Source: Artocarpus heterophyllus (taxonomy: Eukaryota; Streptophyta; Magnoliopsida; Rosales; Moraceae). Taken from it: DNA of 64,000 nucleotides. Numbering within the stretch: the stretch's first letter is position 1; every line of letters begins with the position of its first letter. The position numbers and the translations under genes are program-made. The DNA is taken from the NCBI GenBank assembly GCA_025403435.1, contig CM046348.1, positions 31,464,147 through 31,528,146 of the forward strand. Direction: 5' to 3'. Below the pieces are notes generated by a model. That model saw nothing but the letters and a program-made list of their open reading frames with translations, was not told where the DNA came from and did not search any database. Positions 36,019 through 47,290 of the stretch are shown in pieces.

Positions 36019-37071
36019 GTGGTCTTCCATTTAGGTTTGGAGAAGATTCTTCGGACCGAACTCAGGAGCAATAGGAGAGTTTATTTATATTCTGTAGTAT
36101 TAATCAAGGCATGTAAGACTTAACTTTATTTGTACTTGGACTGTAATTGTATTAGTGATATTGTCAGAACCATGTGTGTGCACAAGTTGTGGGTTGTGGA
36201 ACCCATATTCGCGGTTTTTATTCAATTATTATTATTTGCTAAATATTTAAAAATTCGTTTATCAAATGTGGTGGAAAATCTTCTTAATTTTTATTTAATT
36301 TGATTCTCAAACTCTCGATTTTTAATTAAATTCTCTTTTAATTAATCTAAGTATTCCGCCACGTCACCTCCCGTACTCCGGGGCGTGACACATATAAGAG
36401 AATATCATCGACTCCACCAATGGAGCTATGGATTCCATATCTATAAATAATAGATCTACGCTATCAAGAGTCATGTCTCCAACGTACCAGTATGCATACC
36501 ATCATAAAGTCAGGATGTCACCCTTTGGTACATCAAAAGACATAAGTCAAGATAACGGGCCCATTAGTCATTTCAGGATTAAGACACAACACATATGATT
36601 GTCTAAAGTGAATTGATTTGCACAGACAGAATTATTAATCTAAATCAATTCATCTTTATGTGTCGATCCAATACATCGTCACCTATGACAATGTAACAAT
36701 GTTTCTACTCGTAGAGTCCTACTCCGATGGCCAAGACAAGCCATGTTTTGTTAGAGATGTAGACAATATAACAATCTTGGCATAAATAAAATTGGGGCTT
36801 TAGCATGAATAAAGCGCCCACCTCGATTACAGATCTTATGATTTAACTGTCACCTTTAAAATTCATGTCTTTCGCATAATCTGTCCATTATATGCCTGAT
36901 TCTTTAATGTTTAAATTGACAGTCTCAGACTTTTATTTGCTTATCATACATTCAAAATGAACGTAAATAAGACAACATTCGGTACATGAACAATAAATAA
37001 TCTCTTTATTGATAAGATGTCTCCAAAAACCTATTACAATATTTTACACCTTAGGGTATACATGTCTAACA

Positions 37072-37400
37072 ATCTCCCACTTGCACTAAGTGAGTAAATG
37101 TGACATATCTCACATCCCCATAACTTCCACATGCTTCCTTTATCACATGATACTTTCGATTAATATACTTACTCTTCTTGTGAAATCTTGATTCCTTAGC
37201 ATTAGTTATTACCGCACTGTTATCACAAAACAACGATACCGTCTTATCTATACCAGGAATTACCTCAAGATCCCCAAGGAACTTATAGAGCCACACTGCT
37301 TCTTTCAAAGCATCACTATCTGTCACATACTTGGCTTCCATTGTTGAATCCGAAGTGCAATTTTACTTGACACTTCTTAAACAATGGTACCGCAACCCAA
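37072..37400 (-). pseudogene. copia A RNase H fragment with internal deletion
   Basis: On the minus strand it reads MEAKYVTDSDALKEAVWLYK, FLGDLEVIPGIDKTVSLFCD, NSAVITNAKESRFHKKSKYI and RKYHVIK, the Ty1/copia RNase H. After YHVIK the text jumps to GSYGDVRYVTFTHLVQVGD, losing about 40 residues found in copia C (the region around SEDNLADSF). A short degraded piece upstream (to 37400) is the remaining pol; everything beyond is gone. The purine tract (AAGTGGGAGATT, minus) and LTR follow at 37071. Confidence 0.85.
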
Positions 37401-38647
37401 AGTAAACACAAAACCAGTAAAATTTAATGTTAATTATTCCTTGATATCAAATTTAATGTTCTTGTTGGATAATTATGCATTTTGTTGCATAAATATGGTT
37501 TACTAATATTTTTCCAATAAAATGCCTACACGCATGCATATACATCCTCTTCCACGGAGATTGTTACATGAATTCATCTTCTTCTTTTTTTAATTCACAT
37601 TATATAAGGAGGACCATGGAGATTCTTCTAAACTCGTTTCAGAGAGTAGATAAGCGCTGCCAATAACTTTTGTTAAAAGTGTTTTTAATTATGATCATGA
37701 CTCTCCTATTTATTTATAAGGTATCCATTATAGCTCTCAAGAAGCCCCATTACCATGTTAGAATGAGCCTTTTGTTATGTCTTTATTTTTTGATCCTACG
37801 TTTATCATTTGCAATTTCCTTTTTCTTTGTCTTTGGCTACTTTCTTTCTTTTAACAATCTGTTTTATAGGAAGCCAAAGTCTACTGCAAAGCTGAAGTCT
37901 CTTTGCATGACAAAAGAATAGATTGTTGGATCATTATCAAAGACAAGGTTTCTTTTCCTGTAGTTTGATTTTTCGGTCCCTGCTTTTTGCACGATAAAAC
38001 ATGTTCAAATCAATAAAACAATAAAGTCGTGGCTCCACGAATCATATGATCATATCATTTTATCTCATGCCAAAAAAATCCAAGAGGCAGTCCCACATTT
38101 ACAAAACCAAATTTAATGTTCTTGTTGGATTATTATGCTTTTTGTTGCATAAATATACTTTACTAATATTTTCCCAATAAAATGCCTACATGCATGATTG
38201 CATATACATCATCTTCCTCTTATCGTCCTCAATAGTTGTTTGCAAAAACATTACTACATATATTCATTGGAGACCTTTGTACAAACATCTAGTAGGCACG
38301 GCGAGAGTGCATTTGCCTTCAAAATTTTCAAGTTTATTAACAATTTTTAATCCAAAATCAACAACTAACTAACCAAATATTCATGGGGATTTAGAAAAAT
38401 AACTTTAAGAAAAACTGATTTTAAACAAATAAATTTTATTTTTTACAAATTTTTGACGCACAAAAATATACTTTTTGAACATAAAAACTACTTCAGTTTT
38501 TTTTCTTTTCACTCGATTGAAGTTTCTCGTCTTGTTACAATTATTTGTCTTTTTTTAAAAAAACATTGAAACAATTTACTGCATAAAAAACGTATTTTTC
38601 ATGTAAAAAAAAAATCATTTTCTCAATTAGGATTTTTTTTACCCTTT
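37401..38647. other. non-coding, with a ~105-bp direct repeat
   Basis: CAAATTTAATGTTCTTGTTG and about 100 further bp (37448-37553) recur at 38108-38217, exactly 660 bp apart, with few differences. Between them is AT-rich sequence with a TATA-like TTATATAAGG (near 37600) and a hydrophobic 83-codon open frame (37670-37921) that I do not recognise. A short-LTR (TRIM) element is possible, but no primer site was seen. Confidence 0.5.
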
Positions 38648-38766
38648 TGTCAAATTCTTTCAATATTCACTACCTTCCAACATGTAAATTGTTTGTAAGT
38701 CCAACCCTCACAACCAAACCAGTCTACAATAAAACAATTTATTTTAGATACACACAAAATGTGAAA

Positions 38767-38877
38767 ACTTACTCGTTTTTGAGCTTCAATGGTCGTCGAC
38801 AGCGACGAGGGGTGCAACGGTGGTGGAAACGGCGATGGCAACGGCGCCCCTTTGCTGAAATTTGCTCCATTAGCCAT
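38767..38877 (-). pseudogene. candidate first exon of a minus-strand gene
   Basis: On the minus strand a GC-richer start reads MANGANFSKGAPLPSPFPPP, then LHPSSLSTTIEAQKR, and runs into a GTAAGT donor (38767-38772). Upstream (38880-38990) is a CT-rich leader-like stretch with a 33-bp tandem duplication (38879 and 38912). No later exon was found down to the copia fragment at 37400, so this may be a truncated gene, or not a gene at all. The family is unknown. Confidence 0.3.
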
Positions 38878-38990
38878 GGTTGCCTTCTTTTCTTCACATT
38901 CAAACTCTGGTGTTGCCTTCTTGTCTTCACATTCAAACTCTGGTCCTGAGCTTTAGAGAAGGAGGAAGGATGAAGGAGGAAGGAGGAAAG

Positions 38991-40275
38991 AAAACAGCCA
39001 GTCAAAAACTCCAACGCCAACGCCGGCACCGGGGATTGGAAGGAGAGGAGTCGGGTTACAAATGAAGAAAATAGGAGAGAGAGGGCTCTTTTACTCGAGA
39101 AGGGCTAGGGGGAGGGCCGGATCGGGGGGAGGTGGGTAATTTTGGGTGTTCACAGTTTTTGTAAGTTTTAATTATGATCTCTCTTAATGATACACTATTA
39201 CTAAATAATTATCAATTAATTAAATTATTTAGAATTTCCTGAAATTAAAAAACAATTGAAAAGAAAATAGAATATCATTTGCCTGATTTAGGTTTTCCAC
39301 TTTGTCATTTTGGCAAATAAGAAAATTGCCGCCATGTCGCGGAGTTGGCGGTCGTTGGTCTGCCCGATCGCGAGTCGCCGACAGGTCCTCCTGCACGCCG
39401 GAATAACATGCTCATTTTTTTCCACTGTCGCACAACCTCTTTAGTCCAGCCCCGCTCCTCTGCCACCCGATCCGCCACCCACATCTATTGTGCACGAGCC
39501 CCATGCTCAGGCTGGGTTACTTGTTCTTGCTCTTGATTTTTTTTTCTTTTTCTTTTTGCTCTGATTGATTCCACTTGAATTTCTTTCTTTTGTTTCATAT
39601 GATTTTTTGTTTATTATTTACTTTTCTTTTTCTTTTTCTTTTTCTTTTTTTTTAATTATTTTTGGTTTCATTTTCCTTCTTTTTTGTTTTGAGAAATTAT
39701 ATTTACCAAAATGCCCCTTAATAAGCATCCACATATGAGATGGTCATCAGTTTTTAAATAAATATAAGTTAATTGTAGTCCTTTTGTGTCTAAATTTAAA
39801 GGTTAAAACCCAGTTTAGCTACTATAAAAAAGACCAAATCATAACTTTTAAATAAATTGGGACCTCTCGAGCTATTAATCTATATGTTAGAAATGTTACG
39901 TAATTAAGGTGTTCAAATAATCTCTACCCGTACCATATTTTCTATATTTTGGAAATAAATTAAAATAAAATATGAGGAAAACATCTCAAAGAATATGTGA
40001 TGATGTTTTTTAACGTTTTATCGACTGCTCACAACTCGTATTCACGACAACGTTTATGCGCTTAAAAGGGTACCCAATAATGCAAGACAAGTAGCATCGA
40101 TCAGCTTGCAGCAAGAGATTGGTAAATATTATGGCTTTTTCTGACATCCAATTGACGCCTTCCAAGTCACAGCTAATATGTAGATAACCTTCATTGATTT
40201 AAGGGGCTACGAATATAGTCTTTTCTGCAATTATTCACAAGCAGACAACACTGTCGATCACCATATTTGTCACGC
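38991..40275. other. intergenic; two GC-richer pieces, otherwise AT-rich
   Basis: The stretches at 38990-39130 and 39330-39530 are GC-rich and look like a 5' UTR or captured gene sequence, but no protein is recognised in them. T/C-rich simple sequence covers 39535-39690. The final part (40030-40275) is the upstream region of the epoxide hydrolase-like gene. Confidence 0.4.
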
Positions 40276-40384
40276 TTAAATAGACGTTTTGGACAACCTC
40301 TCTCTTTCCTCTACTCGTTCTTGCCTTTTATCTCTGTTTATCTTCAATCTCTCTTTCTCTCTCTATAGCTAGATACACACAAAA
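40276..40384 (+). promoter_or_regulatory. core promoter and 5' UTR of the epoxide hydrolase-like gene
   Basis: A weak TATA-like TTAAATAG (40276-40283) is followed by a CT-rich leader (CTCTCTTTCC, TCTCTCTTTCTCTCTCTATA), common in plant 5' UTRs. The start codon context ACAAAAATGG has A at -3 and G at +4, favourable for plants. Confidence 0.5.
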
Positions 40385-43300
40385 ATGGAGAACATCGAGC
40401 ACAAGCATGTTGGTGTAAAAGGACTAAATCTTCATGTAGCCGAAATTGGAAGAGGTACGTGCACCCAATACTAATTTTTGTTGCCTCGTCTTATCAGTTC
40501 AATCACGAATCTATCTTTGACTAATTTTTGTTTGCCCAATTTTATTATTTCAGCCACACACTTAATTTTATTAACTAATATTTCTGGCTCTACCCTAGTG
40601 TATCCAACACTACATATAATGAATGGTGCTTACTTTAGGCAGTATCTATATATCTTGTACAATATAAATTAATCTTGTAATTTTATCAAATGTTATTTTT
40701 TTATCACAGGTCCCAACGTGGTGGTGTTCTTGCATGGGTTCCCAGAAATATGGTACACATGGAGGAACCAAATGATTGGCTTGGCCAACAAGGGTTACCG
40801 AGCCATAGCCTTCGATTTTAGGGGCTATGGACTCTCCGATCAGCCAGCAGAACCTGAGAAAGCAACCTTCCAAGTCCTTATTGACGACATCATTGGTCTT
40901 TTGGATTCTTTGTGTATCAACAAGGTCATACTATATTCCACAAGCAATGCATTTTAATTTCAACCATATTAATTATGCACATATAATAAGTCTTGCTCGT
41001 AAAATTTTTCTGTTAGGCCATTTTGGATTCCTGCTCCAAAGTAACGTAATGGTTATCCTTTAGGATATTCATGGTTTGTCCTAGAAATCTTAACTTTATT
41101 TCTTTGTATATAATTTCCTTTCTTTTGGTGATTAGAAGGGCCTTTTGGTGCGCATGATAGGATAATATTAGATAGAATAGTCTTACAGGATTAGATTTGA
41201 TTAGAAAGAAAAGATTAAATTTTAACTAATCTAATTTTATGTTTAGTGTTGTGTTATTAGGAAAGGGACACTGTTGTAAAAATTTTCAAAAATTAACTTC
41301 AAATTGTAATTTTTAAATAAAGGGGCAAAAATATATTTATTAAGAATATCTCCGTCACATAAAATTACATTTTTAGTCTTTAGTTTTTGAAAAATTGTAA
41401 TTTGATCTCAAATTTTATGAATTTTTACAAACAAGTCTTTGAAACTTCATAACGTATAAAGATTGTGTTGAATCTCATGCTTTAGCAAAAGATAGCCAAA
41501 TCCGCTTCTAAAGGCATTTAATCATGGATTGGATAAAAACTTATTGAGTCCTTTAAAATCTTTTACCAAACAAATTATTAAAGTGTAATCCAATCTAATT
41601 TCTTTTAATCTTGCACACTAAACATGCCTGTAGTATATAGACTCCTCAGCATAATCACCCTAAACCACTAGTATGTCAGTATGGCTGTGTTTGGTATTGC
41701 TTTTGAAACTCTAAAAAGCACACATAATGGTTTTGGGGTATTGGAGAAAGTTTATAAAAGCATTTTGCACAAAAAACAATGTGCTTTTTAAACTATTTTA
41801 AAAAGTTAAAATTTATAACTTTTAATTCTACTTATGTTTTATTCTAGGTAAAAATAGTGCTTCTACATGAGTCACAACAATCAAAAACTGAGCATACATC
41901 TCACTCGCCTAATTGTCCAATCGAGGGTACTGTCGCATTGTGCACTTTAACAAAGTTTAATAAAAGGAATTAAATATCAAAAATCGTATTTATTTATACT
42001 TGCGATAAAGTGTTGAAGTTTTTATTGGGTATAAAATATGAATTCTACTCTTGCATCTCTTTATTTCTGTTTTTTTTTTTACGTCTTTTTAATAATATCA
42101 TATCTTGATTTTGGCATGACTAAATTTTAAATTACCATAGCATGACATTCTAATTGAAATGGGGTGATATTAATTGAGAGATGCGGTAGCAGACGAGAAT
42201 AAAGGGAACGAATTCATAAAATATACTCTAATGGAGAAATTGAAATGTTATCAAAACTCAATAATTATTTCCTATCCTTTTCATATCTCTCCATTTATAT
42301 AATGTCGTGCCAATTAAAATATCTTATCAAGTAAGATATAATATCACTTCAATTAAATGTCATTTCGATTTAAGTATTGTTACCTGCATGTAAGGGACAA
42401 ACTCAAAATTCGCTCGCTAGTTAAACGGAGTCGTGAATGATTATATTGATTGGTGCACACAGGCTTTCCTTGTGGGGAAAGACTTTGGAGCTATACCAGC
42501 ATACTTGGCTGCTGCAGTTCACCCGGAACGGATATCTGGTGTTATTACATTAGGTGTTCCCTTCCTTCTACCAGGTCCCTCTGCAATAAAAAATCATCTC
42601 CTTCCCAAAGGCTTCTACATTTCAAGATGGCAGGTAAGATTTTTATTTCGCTCCCTTTTTTGCGTAACATATATTTTTGTTCTCGTTCTACTGTTTCAGT
42701 TGTATTCAAATTGCTGAGAATGTTTTACTCTCATAATTTGTGCATCCTAAAGTTTAGGCCCATTCTCACTTTGCCTCCTCGGTCATTAACGACTCTTATT
42801 TCGAAGGTTTAGACTTTTAATTAGTCGTACTTAATCCCCTGATCTATTATACATTTAATCGTAAAAGCTAATGAAAATGCACCAAATAAAAGAGGCTAAA
42901 CATAAACTCAACAATGATGTCATCACTTTTTTATAAAAATAAAACTCAAGTGTTAACAAGAATATAATCAAAAGGGAAGATTCAAACTGAAAGTTGGTGT
43001 TGTAAGTGTATCTTTGGAGTCAGGTTCTATGTTTATTGAAATTCTTCTAGACCAACGAGATAAATTCTCAAAATTTTCCTTTAAAATTCTTCTATTTGAA
43101 ACAGAATTTTAATAAAGGAATCAAAAGAGACTAATTCCAAGTTAGTAGTAGTAACGTGGGAGTTGCTATAGATAGATCAAGGAATCAACTGGCGATTGTT
43201 GAAAAATTAGGGGGCACAAATACGTATAACAATGGCATTTGCGTACCCGATTCTGTGATTAGGAGCCCGGGAGAGCGGAGGCAGATTTTGGCCGCTTTGA

Positions 43301-43970
43301 TGTGAAGACGGTCATAAGGAATATCTATACTCTCTTCTCACGAAGTGAGGTTCCTGTAGCCAGCGATGAGCAAGAAATTATGGACTTGTTTGACCCTTCT
43401 ACTCCTCTGCCACCTTGGTTCTCTGAGCAAGATCTATCAATCTATGCTTCCCTGTATGAAAAGTCTGGATTTCGCTTTGCACTGCAGGTCCCATACAGGT
43501 AACTTATAACAATAAAAGTAACCTCTCCATTCTGATTCCAATTTTCCAACAAAGTTATACACTGGTGCTGTAAATTTGGTCCTTGAACTTGCTTTTCCCC
43601 ATCGACGCCAATATAGAATATTGCGGAATGTGATCATAAATTATTTAGACAAATTAAACTTAAAATCAAGGAAAAGTCCTTACCTGTCTTTCTAACTATT
43701 GATTGTTTCGTTCATGGCAGGACTTTGCCGGTCGATATTGGTATAACTGATCCGAAAGCCACAGCTCCGTCACTGCTAATCATGGGTGAGAAGGACTATG
43801 TCCTGAAATTTCCGGGGATGGAGGACTACATACGGAGTGAGGAAGTGAAGAAATTTGTACCCAATCTGGACATCATATTCCTGAAAGAAGGAAGTCATTT
43901 TGTGCATGAGCAGAATCCAGAGCAAGTTAATGAGCTTATCATCAATTTCCTTGACAAGCATATTGTCTGA
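40385..43970 (+). CDS. soluble epoxide hydrolase-like alpha/beta-hydrolase (five exons, 313 aa)
   Basis: Exons 40385-40454, 40710-40924, 42463-42633, 43263-43498 and 43721-43970 join in frame with GT-AG introns to 942 nt. The family opens epoxides of fatty acids to diols with an ester intermediate; plant members act in the cytosol or peroxisome. Seen: oxyanion motif HGFP (residues 32-35), nucleophile Asp102 in GKDFG, lid tyrosines Tyr147 (FYISRWQEPG) and Tyr230 (VPYR), Asp256 in GEKDYV and His290 in GSHFVHEQ. All catalytic residues are present and the length is normal. The nucleophile elbow is KDFGA rather than the commoner HDWGA, which may alter substrate choice. No clear peroxisomal signal is seen (ends KHIV). 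It is the only apparently intact gene here; the exact substrate cannot be told. Confidence 0.93.
41136..41634. mobile_element. MITE-like insertion in intron 2
   Basis: GGGCCTTTTGGTGCGCATGATAGG at the left and, inverted, AGGCATGTTTAGTGTGCAAGAT at the right match at about 15 of 20 positions, giving terminal inverted repeats around some 500 bp of AT-rich non-coding sequence. A target duplication is not clear (TAG on both sides at best). Confidence 0.4.
41683..41840. mobile_element. possible second MITE fragment in intron 2
   Basis: GGCTGTGTTTGGTATTGCTTTTG has the GGCYGTGTTTGGT start common to Tourist-like MITEs, followed by an internal inverted pair AAAAAGCACA and TGTGCTTTTT. No other end was located. 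Confidence 0.3.
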
Positions 43971-44097
43971 CGAATATGGTTTCTAGGTGCCGCGGAAATC
44001 AAAATTCTAACCAACCACAAAATAAGTCGTTATGTCCTATGGCATTTGCCATTTTTTTATGTGAGGCTTAGTACTTGTTTCAAATTGTTGGAGTCTG

Positions 44098-44103
44098 AAT
44101 AAA
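44098..44103 (+). terminator. polyadenylation signal-like AATAAA
   Basis: AATAAA lies 128 bp after the stop codon of the epoxide hydrolase-like gene, a normal distance for a plant 3' UTR. Confidence 0.45.
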
Positions 44104-46194
44104 TTGTCCTGTGAAATGAATTAATATGGTTGGTACTATTAGTTGCGTAGTTTTGGTAGATATGCAAGCATGTTAACTTATATGTTGTTCTATAAACCTA
44201 AAAATCTAAAAAACTTTTGCTTGCATTGTATCATTTGGTCGACATACCAAAACTGGTAACCTTCTAGATTATGCAGTATTATACAGAAAAAGATACTTTT
44301 TTGTCCCTCTCTTTAGCCCTAAGTCTTTTGTCCTTGAGAGGTCTTCCTCTCCTAGTAGGGTTTTATGGAAAACTTCATTTATTTTGATGTGGATGGCTGA
44401 CAGGCCTATATTTCTTGGTTTCAATAGGACTCTTTATGAGTGTTGTTTCTATCTATTATTATCTAATAGTAATTGAGTTGTTAATTATTGGACAAAACAA
44501 AAAATAACCCCTCATGTGTAAAATTATAAAAGATCTCTTTAAGATCAAATAATTCCATCGGATTGACTATGATTATATATATGAAGACATCTACTATACC
44601 AAGATTATCAATGAACCTGATTATTGAGGTTGCTATAAACACCTTCTATAGCTTTGAGAACCTATTTTTTAAGTTCAAGATCCTTTTTACCAACGGGAAT
44701 CAAATAATTAGTAGTTTTGTTCCTCCCAAATGGGAATATGGTATTCCCTAGATCCCTCATCAATATAATATTTGAAATGTCTCTGTACTCGAAGGTGCTA
44801 TTCAAGCATGCGTTATATTATTCAAGTACTAGTAGTACTGCTTGAACTTAATTGTTATTAGTATTTTTATGTGGAGGCCAAAATAAATGATAAAGAAAAC
44901 GATGTTGAAGAAACTTAAGTCGAACGATGGCATTGTTATAAGAACCTGAAATGATGAAGGATACTTTGAGGTTGTGATGCCACCGCCAAATGTCGATTGT
45001 TCAACCGGAGCACCGGCTTCGCTGCCTTCGCTGTTTGGGTCAGTTTGCATGTCTGGCATTCTTATTCAATTCCAAACAACACTGAGAGCTATTGGAAAGC
45101 CTTTGTTGTGTCTAAATCGCAAATGTATATACTTTCCTTCTCCCATCTTGTGTATCCCTTGCAAGCATGTGTGATTCTTGCCTATTATCCAACTACTCTC
45201 AGTGAAACAAGACAGTAAGTTTTAAAAATTTTTAGTGGGAAAAACAAAATATATATATACTTTGACCCATACAAGCAACACACTTTATACTATGAAACGT
45301 CCCCGTAATGCAAGGATTGCCAATTAAAAAATCAATTGATTCGTTCGAAGAAAGCTTGGAAAATTTTCACAGGTCTCACCCACATATTGGTGCCACACGT
45401 CTGACCTCACTAGTCTACTTGAATGCTGTCCAAGATTTACAAATCAAGAAAAATGGTAAATCAACTCCTGTAATACTCAGTCCCATCTCAAAACCCATCT
45501 CTCTCCCATTCCCATCTTGTTTCAAAGCATAAATTCCATATGCTATAATGTAAAAGGACGTTATAGTAGTAATTATAATAAGAAATTATAAAAAAATTTA
45601 TATGATTTTATAAACACTACGAAAGTAATTGTATTTAGAGGTAATAATTTAAATCATGACATGGCAATACGACACAAAACTCGTAGAAAATTGAAAAGTT
45701 TAGGTTCACAACAAACGGGTAGTTGATACAATTAATAAATAGATCTTATTAAGATTAACCATGCAAACATGATGGAGACACACTGACACAATTAATTGTA
45801 TGCATGATTTGAAACTTTATTATATACAATGTAAAATTTTATATAAACCATAAGAAATTTTTACTTGCATTTGTTCAATATAAAAATTACAAATTTTGAA
45901 ATTTGTAAGTAATTTACTTGCTTTTCTTAAAAAAAAAAGAAGATAAATTGACTAATAGACTTGTTATATGTGTCATAATCGTGTTAAATAAATCACAATT
46001 GTATCAATTATTTATTCGAGAAATTATAGCAAATGGGAGATTTTATTAGTTTATTAGTAAATTATTTCAAATGTTTTGAAAAAGAAAAAAGAATAAATGC
46101 ACCTTGAATATAAAATCCTCATTTACTAGATGTAGAAAGTCCAAAATACCCCTCAGTTTAACACTATAGTCAAATCCTAATTTACTATTTTTTT
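44104..46194. other. intergenic; weak coding-like pieces near 44970-45220 and 45308-45530
   Basis: Two short open stretches have somewhat gene-like composition, and the first ends at a GTAAGT donor-like site (45213), but neither gives a recognised protein on either strand. The rest is AT-rich and shows nothing further. Confidence 0.35.
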
Positions 46195-46743
46195 TCACCT
46201 TTTGTTCTCTCTCCTCTCCTTTTCTTCCCTTTTCTCTCTTCTCATGTTAAAATCACAGGCACAAACCCAGCCCGTTGAGGAAGTTGCTCCATCTCCATCA
46301 TCTCCAACGCTATCCAATTTTATCACATCATTTTTGACAGCGGAGATTCGTGGCAACCTTGTTGGGGACGAAGATAGAAGCCGCCGCAACTTTTAGGAGG
46401 CAGATCAAAGTTGCAAGACGTCAGCAATCCCAAAAATAACGTTGAGGGATCAAATCTAGTTCATCATCACTAATTTTGGTCAAATCATCGGTGGCTCACT
46501 ATAGATCATCGGATTTTAAGGTCGATAGACAAGGCAGTGTAGGCTGACAGTGGTAGCGGTCGGGAGTGTGTGGACGGTGGTGGGAGGTGTGTGGCCAGCA
46601 GTGGAGTATAAAGAGCCATTTTTTGCTAGTTATAATTTTTTTATTTTGTAGTTTGACTAATTTTCTATTTTTGTTTGTTTTTAGATTGACTGGGAAAGTG
46701 AAATATTTTTTTGGTGAATAGTTGTAAATCTGTGTGTTTTTGA
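46195..46743. other. CT-rich leader-like tract and unassigned GC-richer sequence
   Basis: A TTCTCTCTCCTCTCC-type tract (46200-46240) is followed by a 50-codon open stretch beginning MLKSQAQTQPVEEVAPSPSS that ends at a stop near 46396. No homology is recognised. It may be a captured exon or a repeat leader. Confidence 0.25.
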
Positions 46744-47260
46744 GAAATATGATATTTTCAGGCTACTAGAGACGCCGTCGGTGCTAGTGATAATTTGTGA
46801 ATTCTTAAATTTACATGAAAATACAATATTTTCTGTTTAAATATTGTATTTCCTAACCACCAGCAGAATCGCCAGAAAATTTTTGTATCTACATAGAAAT
46901 ATGGTATTTTCATATAAATATGGTATTTCTTCATCACTGGTGGCGTCGTTAGTGCCAATGATGTCTAACGATGTCATTGGAAAATTTTTGTAATGCATAG
47001 AAATACGGTATTTCTATATAAGTGCAATATTATTTGGTCACTAGTGCCAATAATGTTTGGCAACATTTACAACAAATCTTGTTATTTACACAGAAATATA
47101 GTATTTACTTGTAAATACGGTATTTTTTGAGTTCAACAAGGTTGCCGGCAATAAACAACATTGCTAGTGTAGGTGTTGATAGGCATGATGCCACTAGAAA
47201 ACATTTTCATTTATATGAAAATACAATATTTATATGTAAATATGGTATTTCTTATCCCCC
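46744..47260 (+). repeat. degenerate tandem repeat with paired AAATAYGGTATTT palindromes
   Basis: Five units of about 80-125 bp each hold two copies of GAAATAYGGTATTTY some 20 bp apart (near 46817/46839, 46896/46915, 47000, 47092/47113 and 47217/47239), separated by GCCRTCG-type and ACCAGTGCCA-type sequence. AAATACGGTATTT is itself nearly palindromic. The array ends just before LTR B. Confidence 0.65.
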
Positions 47261-47290
47261 ACCAGTGCCATCGAGGGAGGAGAGAAAAAG

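Larger units (their letters stand above)
34224..36390 (+). mobile_element. solo LTR, 2,167 bp, inserted in the LTR of copia A
   Basis: It begins TGTAACGTCC and ends GGGGCGTGACA, flanked by exact CATAT duplications (34219-34223 and 36391-36395). No coding or second LTR is present. A CT-rich leader lies at about 34500-34595. It shares the TGTAAC start, leader position and ACTGAGC-acceptor module with the 5.26-kb LTR and the chromovirus LTRs, but otherwise differs, so it is another gypsy-type family. An array of eight near-palindromes lies at 35076-35246. Confidence 0.88.
22233..37400 (-). mobile_element. copia element A (minus), truncated, carrying two nested insertions
   Basis: One LTR (TGTTGGAAAA at 22233 to GTCTAACA at 37071) and an RNase H fragment (37072-37400) remain. 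The rest of pol, gag and the other LTR are missing. The LTR is split into 22233-23296, 34034-34223 and 36396-37071; joined, these make about 1,930 bp, matching LTR B (1,923 bp) at 47291-49213. The breaks are a chromovirus and a solo LTR, each with exact 5-bp duplications. A TATA-like CTATAAATAG lies on the minus strand at 22621-22630. Confidence 0.85.

Noticed and set aside
37670..37921. Hydrophobic 83-codon open frame
   Set aside because: Composition is explained by T-rich sequence; no homology or promoter-leader arrangement beyond a weak TATA-like word.
44829..45540. Possible small gene downstream of the epoxide hydrolase
   Set aside because: Short frames on both strands, no recognised domain, no consistent exon set despite one GTAAGT.
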